The notes under the pieces are model-generated. The model was not told the origin of the DNA. It saw only the letters and a program-made list of their open reading frames with translations, and made no database searches. 64,000 bases of DNA from Acanthaster planci (taxonomy: Eukaryota > Echinodermata > Asteroidea > Valvatida > Acanthasteridae): contig NW_019091669.1 in NCBI RefSeq assembly GCF_001949145.1, positions 89,281 through 153,280 on the forward strand. Reading direction: 5' to 3'. Both the position numbers and the translations under genes were made by a program. Below, one piece after another: positions 1 to 31,069 of this stretch; positions within the stretch are counted from its first letter, which is position 1; each line of letters opens with the position of its first letter.

Positions 1-13
1 ACCAAGTGGTAAT

Positions 14-80
14 AGCCCCACTAGTGTGGCACGGACTCTCACTCCCGATTTATGAGAGTCCGTGCCACACCAGTGGGGCT
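14..80. repeat. 28-bp perfect-type hairpin flanked by short direct repeats
   Basis: Bases 14-41 are the reverse complement of 53-80 with a single mismatch, leaving an 11-nt loop. The hairpin is flanked by near-identical direct repeats: AAGTGGTAATAGCCCC ends at 19, and AAGTGGTAATTGCCCC starts at 82. Such a compact palindrome could be a small foldback element or the end of a larger one cut by the window edge. No gene is associated with it. Confidence 0.8.
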
Positions 81-1990
81 TAAGTGGTAATTGCCCCTTA
101 ACAATACATTTAATAAACAGTTATCCACAGCACGTCTAGTATTTCTGGATTTCAAGGTGAAATTGAGAGGACAAGATGGAATATCTGTATCGGTTGGCAG
201 ATTTCTTCCTGGAATTTGATGAAAACAAGTCAGCACTTTTTACAGCATGCAAATTAGAATAACAGTGTGGATAAGTTGGCCGGAATATTTTTGATGAAAA
301 AAAACACTTGGTTGAATTCTCAGAGAGGCAATATTTTCTTGTTAAGGGGCAGGGGTAGTCTAGCATTATTGGATTAATTATGTGACTAGTATATGCTTCG
401 CAGGTGGGATTTGTACTTGCCTTATTCAGAAAAGATTTTTAGAAGTGAATGGAATCAGGAAGATAATTAGGAGGAATTCTGGAAGATAATTCTGTTAAGA
501 AAAGAAATAATCTGCATCACAAGAAAATGACTGGGGGCATTTTTGTTACACAATGACCTTCCGTGATTTATCATGTTCTGTCGATTGTATTTTTGTGTGT
601 GGTTTGATATATCAGTAATTGTTGAATACAGAACGAGAGTGAGAACTAGTTTGCTTTAATTTGTGTCTGTACACTTTGTTTTGGTTCCCCTCTGAGAAGT
701 GAATCTAAAATATGACTATGAGGGCTGGGTTTACTCTTCGGGGTGGGGATCATAACAAATCGAGAAACAAATGAACAAACCGTACACGGACCAATTCTAA
801 ATATGAAGTAATATTTTATGAAAAAGTTTCAACTGAAATGCAAATCACGTGACATGAATAGGTGCAGTTTTTCTCCCTAGGTTTCATACTCATTTTTTCT
901 GATTTCCAAGACTCGGCACTCATCCACCCGACCGACTTTATATTAGGAGCACATTAGTCCATCAGCCCGAGAGGGTGTAACATAAAAATCGTCATTGTGA
1001 CGTCAGTGGGGGTCATGTGACATGAGATTAACAGGTGCAAACCCCAATTCTCCATGTCTTCAGAAGTAGAAGTCCGATTTGGTTGAAATTTTTCAAATTT
1101 CTAGAAGGGAAGGGCATGTAGTTGATAAAATCAACTGAAGATGACATTATCAGCTGACAAGTCACGTGACATTAAATATCTAGCTTATTTGGGGGGTGAA
1201 AGGGGGCATGTGTCCCCCATGCCCCTGTTAACTACTAGAGATGGGTCAAAGTGATCACGAATTACCTAATGGGTAGCAAAGATTGTTTCAAACAAAAATC
1301 ACCTGGCATTTGTTTAGGCACTAGACCAACTGCAGAACCCGGCAACAGGTGGCTAGGATAGGGACCAGCAATGCAGTCAGTCAGTTTTTTCCTGTTATAA
1401 AGCCTTCTGTTGGGGGGGGATTATACCTCCCCCCATCCCCAGGATTTATGCCCATGTACTTGGGGAGGAAAAAGTTGCAGGACACCAAGACGGAACGACG
1501 GCTGGGGATTCACCACATAATACTGGTCTCTTATTCTTTCTCTACACTTTATTGTCTTTTGCATGTATAAAATTAGAGCTGAAAAATTCAGTTCAAACAA
1601 CCTTCACAATGCAATATTAAAATTCATTGCTTTCTTCAAAGTCTGTCTACTAAGAATAGAAAAACTATTTTGTCAAAAACGTATCTACAGTATAGTATTC
1701 CATTATTTACGTGGATGAGTGATTATAAGATGCTGCTTTACATTCATCACACCCTGTAAATAAGCTAGAACCTGAATGCACTAAACGCAATATATTTTGT
1801 GTGTGATGAGTTGAATACATGAATGCATGTACATCAAACTGTATCTAGTCCTCAAATTTCAAAAAAGGAAAAATCTGGTTAAAAAGAAGGTCATCACTAA
1901 ATTAAGCGAAAACATTCAGGTGCATACTACAAATACTACTCATGTACTGGTCTACTTATTACTTCTTCAATATACATCTTTAAAGCACTA

Positions 1991-1996
1991 TTTATT
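1991..1996 (-). terminator. Candidate polyadenylation signal of the sulfotransferase gene
   Basis: TTTATT on the plus strand reads AATAAA on the minus strand, about 480 bp past the sulfotransferase stop codon. Position and motif fit, but other AT-rich hexamers nearby could serve as well. Confidence 0.3.
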
Positions 1997-2476
1997 TAGC
2001 ATTTGTATCACAGCTGAGTCTAATTGTACAAAGGTAACTATATATGTGGGGTCATGCCCAATGTTGGGGGGGGGAGGGTTGTGGGGCAGGCCTCACCTTG
2101 CCAGCAGCTGCCATTGCCCTACCAACCATAAGCATCATAGTTATCGATTGTTCTTGTATGGAACTCCAAATGCCACAAGCTAGCAACAAGGCTGTGTGGG
2201 GTCCCATTTTTTCTTGTCCTTGTCACACATGACATACAATTTTGTACAGTTAAAGCACATTCTTTCATTTCCTCAAGAGATTAAGTAAAGCAAATTACCT
2301 GCGTGTTGAACAGATATAGTTTGAAGTCAATATTGACAATATTTTCATGTGAAATTACATAGGTCAGGTGTAACAACGTCACTAAAAATGTCACAAGTTT
2401 TGACCCCAAATTTATAGGATAGCCCACAAATACAAACCACCTCTAATATCAAATTGAAACAATCTTAACTGATAAT

Positions 2477-20863
<18,387 letters not shown>

Positions 20864-23800
20864 GGATGCTTGCAAAGGAAGTTGAGGTATTCAACCTGAA
20901 CTGAAATTAAGGCATGAAAATTGAATTATGAATAACAGACCATTAACAGTGAACCAATTAACCACTGGTCACTGAAATCACACCACAAGTGAGGTAATGA
21001 GTGAATTTGAAAAATCCAATGTAAGAAAGCATTAAAAAGGCTATGCTTAAAGGTACATATAGGCACATATGTGATGTGATCTGGGAAAACCCTTCAAATG
21101 GTGAAATTTGTCACTTTGGTGTTACACAGTATACATACTACATGTCTATGCACATCGATTTAAGGATATACTGTGCTATTTTCGGAACTGTTTAACTTAT
21201 CATTCTAAGGTAGGTTGTCTATAACTTGTACTTTGTCTCAAATGAATAGCACCCTAGGTAATGGCTGATCCAGGAGGCCAATGGGGTCCCTTCCCTCCTC
21301 CCTCCAAAAAGAACCATTTTTTTTCTTTTTCTCTCTTTGACGAGAAAAAGGATTAAGTTTATCTTCCCCAAGAGCATGTCTGAAGCCTCCAAATTTATGT
21401 GACAACTTAGAGAACTTTCAATAATTTTTGTTCCCCCTCCCCCAAAAAACCTATCTAGCCCCTGAAAATTTGATTCTAGATCTTCCACTGTACTGCTACT
21501 TGCTAAATATTAAAACCCTGATGTGCATCAATCTGTGTGTCAGGTAAGTAAAGTCACTGTCAGAGCTTTACAAAACACATGTAGGTCTAATTTGAGAAAA
21601 CAAATCATATGTTAGATTATTATGCTATACTAATGCAGTGCTGTGCTGTCTATGATTTGGAGAATTGGTGTGCTTCAGCATCACTAGGCAACTCAGGGTT
21701 GTATACACACAAAGAGTTGGGTCTTTCCACAAAAGAGGTACAAAAGTGTACGGAGCCCCTAAAGGGACATACCAATAGTTTTTTTATCCCGTGCATGACA
21801 TACACTACCCAAAAAAGTTAAGGACCATTTTTTTTTCCTAACTTGTAATCTTTTCCATGCAATGAGAGGGGTCTAGTTCTCTCATTTTTGGTTTGTCTAG
21901 ATGGTGGTCTCATTGCAATAAACAATTTATAAATTTTTTCAAAACATTATGCAACAACTGAAACCAACCACATGTGAAATTGATTACAGCGTGTTTGAGG
22001 TCATTTAGGACAGTTGTATTGGGGTATTTCTAGCAGTAAAATACCTCATATAAAAAAAGGATACACAGAATAAAAAGTCCTTAACTTTTTCGAGTAGTTT
22101 ATTGTAGCGCTGGCGGGTTCGGTAAGTGGGGGCGCCAGCTTGGACCCACATGGAGCTAGCTGGCTGCCCCCGCTGGTATGCGAACGGCCCGCGGTTTTCC
22201 CGCCTCTGGAATGTCACAAAGGTTCAACAGCACATTTTTAACAGGAAGAGTATTTAACTGAATGAATTTGAAGTTTTTCATCAAAGAGGTTCGGCTACAC
22301 TACACCAGGAATGACAAAGGAAATGTCAGAGTGTGCCACGAAAAGTCAATAATTGTAATTTGGGTCTAGAACCTAGACTACAACTAGTAGTTTGCGTGAC
22401 AGCAATACCACACAGTCACACTGAATCCATGGCACAAATTCTGTTTTCTTCCCAAATCATGGCCCAGCCATGGATGCAGGAAAGCATACTATGTGCAAAG
22501 ATTGGCAGTGAACCCCACCCAAAAAAGGCTTAGGACCAATAAATAAAGAAAACCCAGAGAAAATGTGATCTATGGTGGCTCACTTCCAAACAAAACAAAA
22601 ATCGAACTGAATCTATTTAAGAATATATTATACTCGAACAAAAAGAGTTAAGCACATAGAGATGAGTAATTGAATTTTTGTCACAGCTGTTATTATTCCA
22701 TCAAAACTTTGTGCTGGATACCAAGTAAATGGCCAAACCAAACACAAGAACAATTAATTGGGGCACACTAGACCCCCAGCATGGTTCTCAGACCAAACCA
22801 CTGCTTGGTACCCAGACCAAGCAACCATAGTGCTAGGTGCAAGCCACTGCAGTACAGCTGGGTTCCCAGTCCCAGAATCACCGTAAATTTCTTTCATGGC
22901 CAACGTGCCCAACTTACACAAACAGCTGTGAAGATGTGACAGTGTTGGCGTGTAGCTGTTTGTTCACTACCAACAGACAAAGATTCTGGGAATTCTTATT
23001 GGTGAAAAGTTTTTCAAATTTGCATAATACAGACATATTAGCTTCCTCACCTTTAGTTATACCGATATGGTTGTGTGTTGTTCACTTTGCAGCGGGTCAG
23101 GTGTACACCACGTACATGTATGTTTCAGAGGGAAATTATTAACTGCACATGTCCCGTTTATAGGGTCATTTGCATGCGTAATGAGGGCCATGGGAATTCG
23201 TGCCAAGCAAACAGCTTCTTCATCTCATTAAATTTACGTCTTATTTTCATTTTTTGGAAATAAAATTTCCTGCCAAAAATATTTTCATGGTAAGATAAGG
23301 CCTTTTCCTGACGTGTTTTGTGAAAATTAAATTGAAAAATAGTACCAGAGGTCAAAACTTAGTCTGGTGATTTTTGTGAAAACCTCTTTTCGTAAGCGGT
23401 AGTTTGATTTAGTTTGTTTACGTTTTGATGCGATTTTTGAAGGATCAAAACAGATTGCGAGCGGAATTAAGTAATCGGGAACAAAAGACGAGCTCAAAAG
23501 TACAGTAAGTTTACATGCAGTTCATTATTGAAACCGAAGTCTATCTGTCATTATAAAATTGCCAGGAAAATGCTGAGATTCATGGTATACTGTAATCCCC
23601 AGTTTTACATGTACATGTACTGTACACACATGAACCACACCAGCTCCGTCAAGAATTTCCATGCACCTGAGCATGTACATGTATATGTACGCCATGGTAC
23701 ATGTATGTGTGAACAAGCCGCAGGGTAACTGTTCATAGTACGTGGCCTGGCTGAAACGGTTTTGTGCATGTACAACATATTCAGATCGCGCTGTACAAAA

Positions 23801-25448
23801 GTAAGATACATGTATATAACTCATGATGGTCGAACAAAAAAATCTAGCTACAGAGAACTGATTAAATTGTGTAGTTGAGATTCTAGCCTGTCGTATGCAG
23901 TGTCTCAGTGTTCTGGGAAAACTTCTAAAATTGAGAAATTTAGTGAAAAAAAGACCAAGTGATTAATTGAAAATGGAAATAATTTATCATCTTAGCAACC
24001 ACTTTGAGGCTAAATTTCATATGTAGCATTTCTTTTCGTGACTGTGTGATGTTTTATTCGGTTTAAGCCTTCTAGAGCATGTACAAAGAGTTTCCATGTG
24101 ATCGTTTGTTAACTTTGTGCAAACAAAGTCTTCAAAACAAGAAGGCTCAACAGAGGACTGGCAAGTTGCTAAGGACATTCTTGTATGGTTCACAAGGGTC
24201 CGGTCAAGTAACCGCCGTGTACGGTTGAAGTCGTTAATTTCCACAAATTGAACAAGGATGAAACATACGTGACACGTGTACATTGTTGCTGCGTATAAGA
24301 TATTTTATCCCGTAGCAGTAATAAAAGTAATTATATAGGCCCTAGTATAGTATTGGCAGAATCTGAATCTCGGTGAAAAAAGAAAGAAAGAAGCATGAAC
24401 ATAATTCCATGCAAGATTTATCAATACCTACATGTATAATAATTTTGCCTGTGACTCAACCAATGGAAGACACAAAAAATAATCAAGTTATGTAAGCATG
24501 AACAATTTTGGTCAAAGAACAGATAAAAAGTCAATCAAATCTATTTGAGCTACCGGTACCGTATCATGCAGAAATCAAAACAAAATGAGTGAAGACCAAC
24601 GTTTGACAAAACCTAACCGACCTGATTAATTAAAACTGTCAAAACTCGAAACAACTTCACATGAAACTGTCTTGAGGAAGATGAGATGGTATGGCCTGTA
24701 CGAGTTAGTGGGCAAAATTTGTTGCCTGAATAATTTGCAAACAATACCGAGAGAGTGAAGCGATAGGCGTACTTGTCTTTTTTGATTTTTTATTGGATCC
24801 GATCCAATACAAAGTTTGAAAAAGAAGTACATGTACATGTACTACCGCTCCAGCTCAGTCGAGCTAATGGGTCAAAGGGCAAAGCTTACCTGACAAAACG
24901 AAAATCAAGAAAACAGTGATCTTGTGATACTAGCCTGGCTCCTGAAGAGAGTGACTAAGAGTACTGTACATGTGAAGTCACCCACTACACCAGCATTTGT
25001 TATGTATATGCATGTGGTTTTGGGCCCTTTTCCAATACTCGACTTGGGCTCCGCCTCAGGCTTCGTTCCCAAAACCAATCCCCGATTGTAGGCCTGAAGC
25101 GTTTAAATTAAATTGAATTACTGTAATTTCTGGCTTTCTTGCATATTATTTGATGCTTTGTGGTACTATTAGACTAATTACTGCGCTTACAGCTTCAAAG
25201 TAAGCTAGTTAAAAAACAGGTGCAGCCTGAGACGGAGCCGGAGTTGAGTACTGGAAAACGGCCTTAGTGAGCTGCTTGCATAATTCATGCACCCCAGCCC
25301 CAAACAGAAGGTCATTGCTATCATGAGGGCAAAGAGGCACATGCGTACTTGTACTTTAAAACTTGCGTAATAAACTTACGAAACGCAGTGCATGAACGGC
25401 TTGTAATCCGCCCCGTACGGCGCTTTTAAGTACGGACCTTTGCAAGGG
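20864..25448. other. Upstream flank of sulfotransferase and intergenic DNA
   Basis: The first part presumably holds the sulfotransferase promoter and 5' UTR, but no TATA box or start site stands out. A mariner-type MITE lies at 21803-22099. A short GC-rich patch follows (about 22105-22215), without recognisable coding. From 22.5 to 25.4 kb there are many ACATGTA words and no supported gene. Confidence 0.6.
21803..22099. mobile_element. Tc1/mariner-type MITE
   Basis: The 297-bp element has inverted ends reading CACTACCCAAAAAAGTTAAG and AACTACTCGAAAAAGTTAAG. It is flanked by TA on both sides (21801-21802, 22100-22101). The end sequence style and TA duplication match Tc1/mariner elements. It is too short for a transposase. 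Confidence 0.85.
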
Positions 25449-25718
25449 AATGGGTGAGAAACGAATTGGGGGAAAATGTTCGTTCAAACGAAAACATTTG
25501 TTCGAAAGAAAAAAAAATCGTTCGAACGACAAAAATTTGATTGCCTGGAAGTGAGCACACGTGCATATTTTGGCAAGCCAAACGTTTCAATAGCGAATAA
25601 CGTTCGAACGATTTTTTTGAACAATTTTTTTGGTTCACACCATTTTTTTTCCGTTCGAACAATTTTTTGGGTTCGATCAAACATTTTTCCCCAATATGTT
25701 TCTCATCTGTGTCCCATT
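25449..25718. repeat. Foldback element rich in TTCGAACGAA-type words
   Basis: The left arm (about 25449-25540) and right arm (about 25595-25718) are imperfect inverted copies. Both carry AATGGG, GAGAAAC, ATTGGGG, GTTCGAA and A/T runs in mirrored order. The self-complementary GTTCGAAC core recurs several times. All open frames here are artefacts of the repeat. Confidence 0.6.
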
Positions 25719-27725
25719 AAATTAAAAGCTCCGTATCTAGGGGTGCAGTGTCCCAATTCAAGGAAAATTCTCCGTCAGACCGAGGCGCACAAAAAGTAAC
25801 CCCCCCCCGAGATTGTTTCGAAAAGAGGGGTCTGATTGGGCCAAGAAATGGTGGAATTGTGTCAGAATGGCTCAGGATCATCTCTGTAGATTCAGGGGCA
25901 CCCATCTGGGGGCAAAGCAGACAAAAATGGGATTGAAAATTAGTCAGAAGAGCCCCCGGAAGGTGAAGGATGTCATTTGAAAAATGACCGCTGGGAGGGC
26001 TTGGCAACATTTACTTTTTGGGGGGTGAGTTTGTTTTGGGCGGATAATTAAAAAAATCATCGGTTAACCTACTAAAAATTGAAAATCAAATGAAATCTGA
26101 AGGACCACACAACACATTGTTTTTTGTTTGAGAGGCCTCAGGGACTTCAGTTGCCTGCCATGGGGCTCCAAACGTGGTTGATTTTACACCATTTTCAATG
26201 GAGCTTGAATTGTTTCAGCGCACCCCTATACGATCTTTGGTACTGAGGTCAAGGCCGGTCATCAAATCACTTGCACGCCACGCCAGCATATAGGTTGCGC
26301 AACTTGTCTACATTTTCTTGATACCTGACAGACCGCACATTTGGCAAGTACTTGCACCGTGCTTGCGATCTGTTGCAGTGTAGCTCCACGGTTGCTGGCT
26401 CGCGTTGGACCGTTAAACCATGATTAGGTTGTCAAAGTATGCAGAAGCGGGTCTTCCGGGGGCCCAAAAAGCCCGGTACGTACAGAAACTGGCAAGCAGT
26501 GGCTTGGATAAAGACCCATAATATCGGCGATTCCAAGGACCTGGATGCGTCTCCGGCTGTTATTCCACAAGTAAAGTGGGGCGATTTGTCTTATGTTGAC
26601 ACCGAGCCAGCATACACGTGAGGAAATGCGAGTAAGTTTGAGACTTGATATCTGTACAGACAATAGGCATTTAGGCCTGATAATATTCTTGTGAAGTTTG
26701 GATAGAAACCATTAATTTTTTAACTGCTTAAACGCATCCACCACCGGTATTGTCCGGATTTGATATCAGTCTAAATTCATTTACATGCTTTAAAGCGAAC
26801 AGTTTGACAATTGAATTGTCTGCAAGTGGCATTGCACAAAAGTAACAATTTACAAAGCCCCTTTCTTTTCAGTGTTGTTGAATTAACTCCGAGAGAAGAA
26901 TTTTTCCCATACTTGGTCAAATCATGGAGAAATAAAACACATTTCTCCCTGGTTAAATCAAAAATTGATCATAAAATTTTGAGGGAGTCCAAACATATTT
27001 CACCGGTCAGTTCATAAGAAATGTAAGTGCACTGTATTCCATATCCTATCACAAGTATTGGCTGTAAGCGTATCATCCAAGAAAACAAGCGCTTTAGGTC
27101 TGGTCTAAATTTCGTCAGATTCCGGTCTTCAATACATTTCTTATGTATTCCAAAGCTAGATTTTTTTGTCCACACCCGTACCCTCCCCCTTCTAAAACTG
27201 TCTAATGCTGTATTGCCTATTGGTATTGTTAATGTACTTTAAGTAATAAATGCTGAAAAAAACATAAATATTTCCTTTTGTATTTGTAGGCATGGAAGGC
27301 AATGACGGGTTCAGATAGCTTTATACAAGCTGGATCGATGGTTCCATGATATGCTTCCGTGGTTTTTGCCAGAGAAAAAAGGAAACATTGTGTCAAGTCA
27401 GCTCACAGACGGGGCTATTTTGCACAGTAAGATAAGGTCCTGTGTAGTGAGGGGAGGGGATATATTGCCCTTGGCTCAATATAGGTCTCTATTTCTATTC
27501 AAAAAATTAAAAGATGGAAGAGGAAACCATCAGTGTTAATGATGCACTGGTGGTAATGAAAACTCTAACATTGAAGTTTAGCAACCTTGAAAAAACTATA
27601 TGGATGCATGGTTTATCGGGAAAATTTGTCCAAAATCCCATAATTCCAGTCCAGCAGACCTATCACACAAGACTTTCTTCTTATGATTTCAGTAATCATT
27701 TTGTATTTTTTCTACTTCTTTGTAG
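25719..27725. other. Region upstream of the SWIM/YqaJ/PHD pseudogene
   Basis: Plus-strand open stretches at 26439-26621 (a GTAAAG donor-like site follows CCACAA), 26878-27018 (preceded by TTTTCAG) and 27291-27350 (preceded by TTTGTAG; AWKAMTGSDSF) could be remains of upstream exons of the gene at 27726-30224. I cannot place them in a domain. The rest shows nothing. Confidence 0.35.
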
Positions 27726-30224
27726 CCTTCGTGAGGCATGTTCACAAGTGGCAGCCCTGATCTCATGTGTCGTACGTGCAAACGAGTACAGGAGAATGAC
27801 CAGTGTGGATGCTTGCACGTCCCAGAAATGTGTGTTGCTACCCTCAAAACGAGATTTGAGTCATCGTTTGATTGGTTCACTGAATTTACTCTCTAGTTCC
27901 TACACCTCAAAAATGCATACCTACTGATCAGGGTTTCAATTGGAGATTGTTTTTGGATGAGATTGGAAGATGCCCCAAGAATTGTGGCTAGATGTAGATA
28001 ATTCAGGACAGAAAGCTGTTATTCAAGTGTCTCGTGTTGCTTTATTTTTTTTGTTTAATCCATTCTCGAAGCAAGGATGACCCTTGCCATCCTTCTGTTT
28101 GTGATGTTTGGAAATGGATCACCATGTATCCTAATTGTTTTTTTTTAACAAATGTAATAGGTTTCGGCTGCTGAGATCAGTGCTATAGACTATTTATAGA
28201 CTATTTACAAGCCCTGCGACAAAAAGGAAGAAGGGACAGCAATCAGATCATACACAGGCTTGCAAGAGAGACATAACAAGGCCAACTGCAGATGAGCTTG
28301 CAACCTTCCACCGGGCCGGGCCATAGCACCAACCGAGCCAGTTCTGCACCACATTCTGGATGACTATGCTGGGGAGTTCATAGTCTTGAGTGCCACTGAC
28401 ATATTACCAAGCAGCCTTTACAATCCAGATGCCCTTAAATGGCATTTTGCCAACCTGTGCAAGACTGTGCAAACATTTTCGATACTTCTCTGGTAAGTTA
28501 TCTCTCTAATTAACTTAAGTCTGCTTTTCATTTGGCATGTTTGATATGAGTGAAATTGTGAAATGTAATAATCCTTTGCTTTGTAACTGGTGAAAATAAC
28601 AGTCTTAATTATTAGGGGAGAGTAGGGATACTATTTGTTTATTGTTTTTAAGTAGTTTAAATAACCCTTTTTTCTCATTTTATGTCTTAGCTTTTCCAGA
28701 TAACAGAAGAACAGTGCAAAGAAGTAGAATTCAGGACTCGTGACCAAGCTAAAAGTAAGCTGTGGTTTCAGCAACGTGCTGGAAGAATCACTGCCTCACA
28801 ATTCCACAGTGCTGTTTAGACGAACTTGGCAATGCCATCTTCCAGCTTGGTGAAGAAAATATGCCTTGATCCTGAGGCATATCGCTTTTCCACCACTGCA
28901 ACAAGGTAAATGTTTTACATACTATAAAGTCAAATGAGAGTAATAAATGAAAGTTGCAACCTTTTCTGGCCACAAAGTATGTTGTGTGCACTTTATTGTG
29001 CCGACAACTAATATGGAGACATTCAGAATGAAATGCTTATTGTACAGGTACTCTGCAGTCTATTGTGTGACTTGCACCCGTATTGTCTGCATAGCGATTG
29101 CTCTGTGCATGAATTACTAACAGCAGAAATAGGTAATTCCAGAAATTAGGGTCCATTTTTTGTGTCCCTGTCACATCTGGCACATGATTTGTAAGTTCAG
29201 AAGACATTTTCTAATTTCTAAGAGTGATGCATTAAGGTAAATCACATGCCAAACCAACAGGAATAGTTCGAAAACAATTTCAGTGATATTTCCATGTCAA
29301 ATAACAAAGGTCAGATGTAACAGGGACACATAAATGTTACACTTTTGGACCCCTAATTTCTGGAATTACCCAAATACAGTTGCATAGCGATGCATCCCCA
29401 AGGGGAAAATGTGACATCAATCCTGTAAAATTTATTGTTTATTCCGTGGTTTTTTTTTTGCATTTTACGGGGGGGGTTGAGCATGAAAATGAAGCCAGGA
29501 GCATGTGTATGTCAATGCTGAGCTGACACCACAGAGACCTGGTCGTGGAAGATTGTGGATTTATTTTAAATCCAAAGTATCCACACCTTGTAGCCTCCCC
29601 GTTGATTTCCTGATGTGTAGCTGCTGTGGCAAGAAGCTGATTGAAGTGAAGTGGTCCTATTGTTTCCGGGAAGGACTGCCGCATGAAGAAAGTAACAGCA
29701 AAAATTTCTGCGTAAAAAGGGTTGATGGGTTCTGGAAGCAGAAAGAAGATCATCCATACTTTTACCAAATTCAGGTCCAGTTAAATATTTGCAATGTCAA
29801 TGTGTATGTTTTTGTTCTTTGGACAAATGACCTAATTGTTCAAGAAGTCAATAAGGATATCAATTTTTTTTTAAGCATAACTTACCAGCAGTTACATGTT
29901 TTTTAAACTGGAATCCTTCCAGAATTAGTAGGGAAGTGGCAGACAAGAAAACAAGTGGAGTCAAATGGTATTGTAGATGTTCCAGAACCCGTGGAGACTT
30001 CATTCCCGTCAGCAGCAGATGTTCCCAACATTAACTATTGCTTCTGTGAGCGCCTCTCATATGGTAATATGGTGACATGTGATAATAAATTATGTGCTAT
30101 CATTTTGTTTCAAATGGATTGTCTCATGTTGCGGGTCCCTCCAAAGGGCAAGTGGTACTGTCCCCACTGCAGGAAGTTCCCAAAGCTTTCAAAATTGAGA
30201 AAGCAAAGCAAGGTTCAGAAATAG
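27726..30224 (+). pseudogene. Decayed SWIM zinc finger / YqaJ nuclease / PHD finger gene
   Basis: The pieces occur in the order known for a multi-domain invertebrate family. First is a SWIM-like segment EACSQVAAL followed by CTSQKC (exon from 27726). Next is the start of a YqaJ-type exonuclease (28700-28905) with [14 protein letters not shown] and RFSTTATR. The rest of that fold follows near 29480-29775 (NPKYPHLVASP, CSCCGKKLIEVK, YFYQIQVQ, including the ExK pair). Last is a C-terminal PHD finger (about 29915-30224; CFC, MVTCDN, GKWYCPHC, stop TAG). Damage: an in-frame TAG at 28817-28819, a frameshift near 29600 that removes the Asp expected after ASP, and Gln in place of the PHD His ligand (LFQMDC). 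The family probably handles DNA or sits in a mobile element; that role is inference. Some exon borders (GT-AG) remain intact, which suggests moderate age. Confidence 0.75.
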
Positions 30225-30815
30225 GTGTTAGGCAGCATACTGAAGAGTAACACTTTCAGAGTTATGTGAAAGTCTTGCTGTGTCCTGACATTTTATAGTG
30301 CTGTTACTACAATGATTGTACTCTGAAGTTCCAGCATAAAGGACAAAAACCTGGAAATCACAACTGCTTTTCTAGTTTATTCATTAGAATATTCATAGCA
30401 GAATGGCAAACTATAACTTAAATAGCTCCCTTTTAGGGCTTATAGTTAGAGTACCTATATTCTTTTTCAGTACTGAAAATTTAAATGCTTTAAATACGAC
30501 TGTGATATAATGTTGCTGAGGGCTTAATGCGCTTGCAAATATTTTATTGGGGGGTATTATTTGATTGTTGTTTATTCTTTTGTAGGCATTTGTGATTAGC
30601 AATGCGGGTAGACTGGTAGACTAATAGACTATGTAACACTACAGTGAGGCTTGTTGATCAGTTCCACCATAGCACAGACATGACAAAGTGTCGTCCGGCC
30701 TACTCGTCTATCACTACAGTATTATGTTTATGGAACTCTATCTGTTAAGGGTTTATCGTAAAACCCCTTGCTTTCTCTTCATCGAACGTGGGCAAGTAAG
30801 GAACATTTGGCTCAC

Positions 30816-31023
30816 CTGAGATAAAGTGTGCCGAACACGCCCGTGAAAACTTGGAGGGCGGCCATCCGTGTCGCTTGATGCTGCTCAACCATTTTGATCT
30901 TCTTCTTGCCGTCAATGTTTCGACTTCTCGGCCCCTAGATTTTACCACGACCGGAATGCAGTGGAACGACAGACCCTCTCGTCTACGGTCGGAACAGCCA
31001 ACCACACAGCAACAGTATACCAT
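30816..31023 (-). CDS. THAP zinc-finger domain exon (first exon of an incomplete gene)
   Basis: ATG at 31023 opens a THAP (C2CH) DNA-binding domain: Cys6-x3-Cys10, then SFHCIP, the conserved Trp45 in KWLSSIKR, and Cys63-x2-His66-Phe67 (CSAHF). A strong donor (CTCAG|GTGAGC) follows codon 69, before the usual C-terminal part of the domain. The open frame runs past it to a TAA at 30745-30747, but that extension looks intronic. No later exon is recognisable downstream on this strand. Within 600 bp the decayed YqaJ/PHD gene ends on the opposite strand. THAP domains occur in cellular regulators and in P-element/Kolobok-type transposases, so this may be either. Confidence 0.75.
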
Positions 31024-31069
31024 ACTGCAGTAACAGTAGTTACGGAGAATGACGATGAACAACAAAAAT

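Larger units (their letters stand above)
1..2476. other. Downstream flank of the sulfotransferase gene
   Basis: No gene is recognisable here. The stretch is AT-rich with a few G-runs (around 1410 and 2068). It holds one strong hairpin (14-80). The part next to 2476 is presumably the 3' UTR of the minus-strand sulfotransferase gene. Open frames in it are short and show no family resemblance. Confidence 0.6.

Noticed and set aside
29439-29768. Minus-strand open frame opposite the YqaJ segment
   Set aside because: Shadow frame. The plus strand carries the recognisable nuclease motifs.
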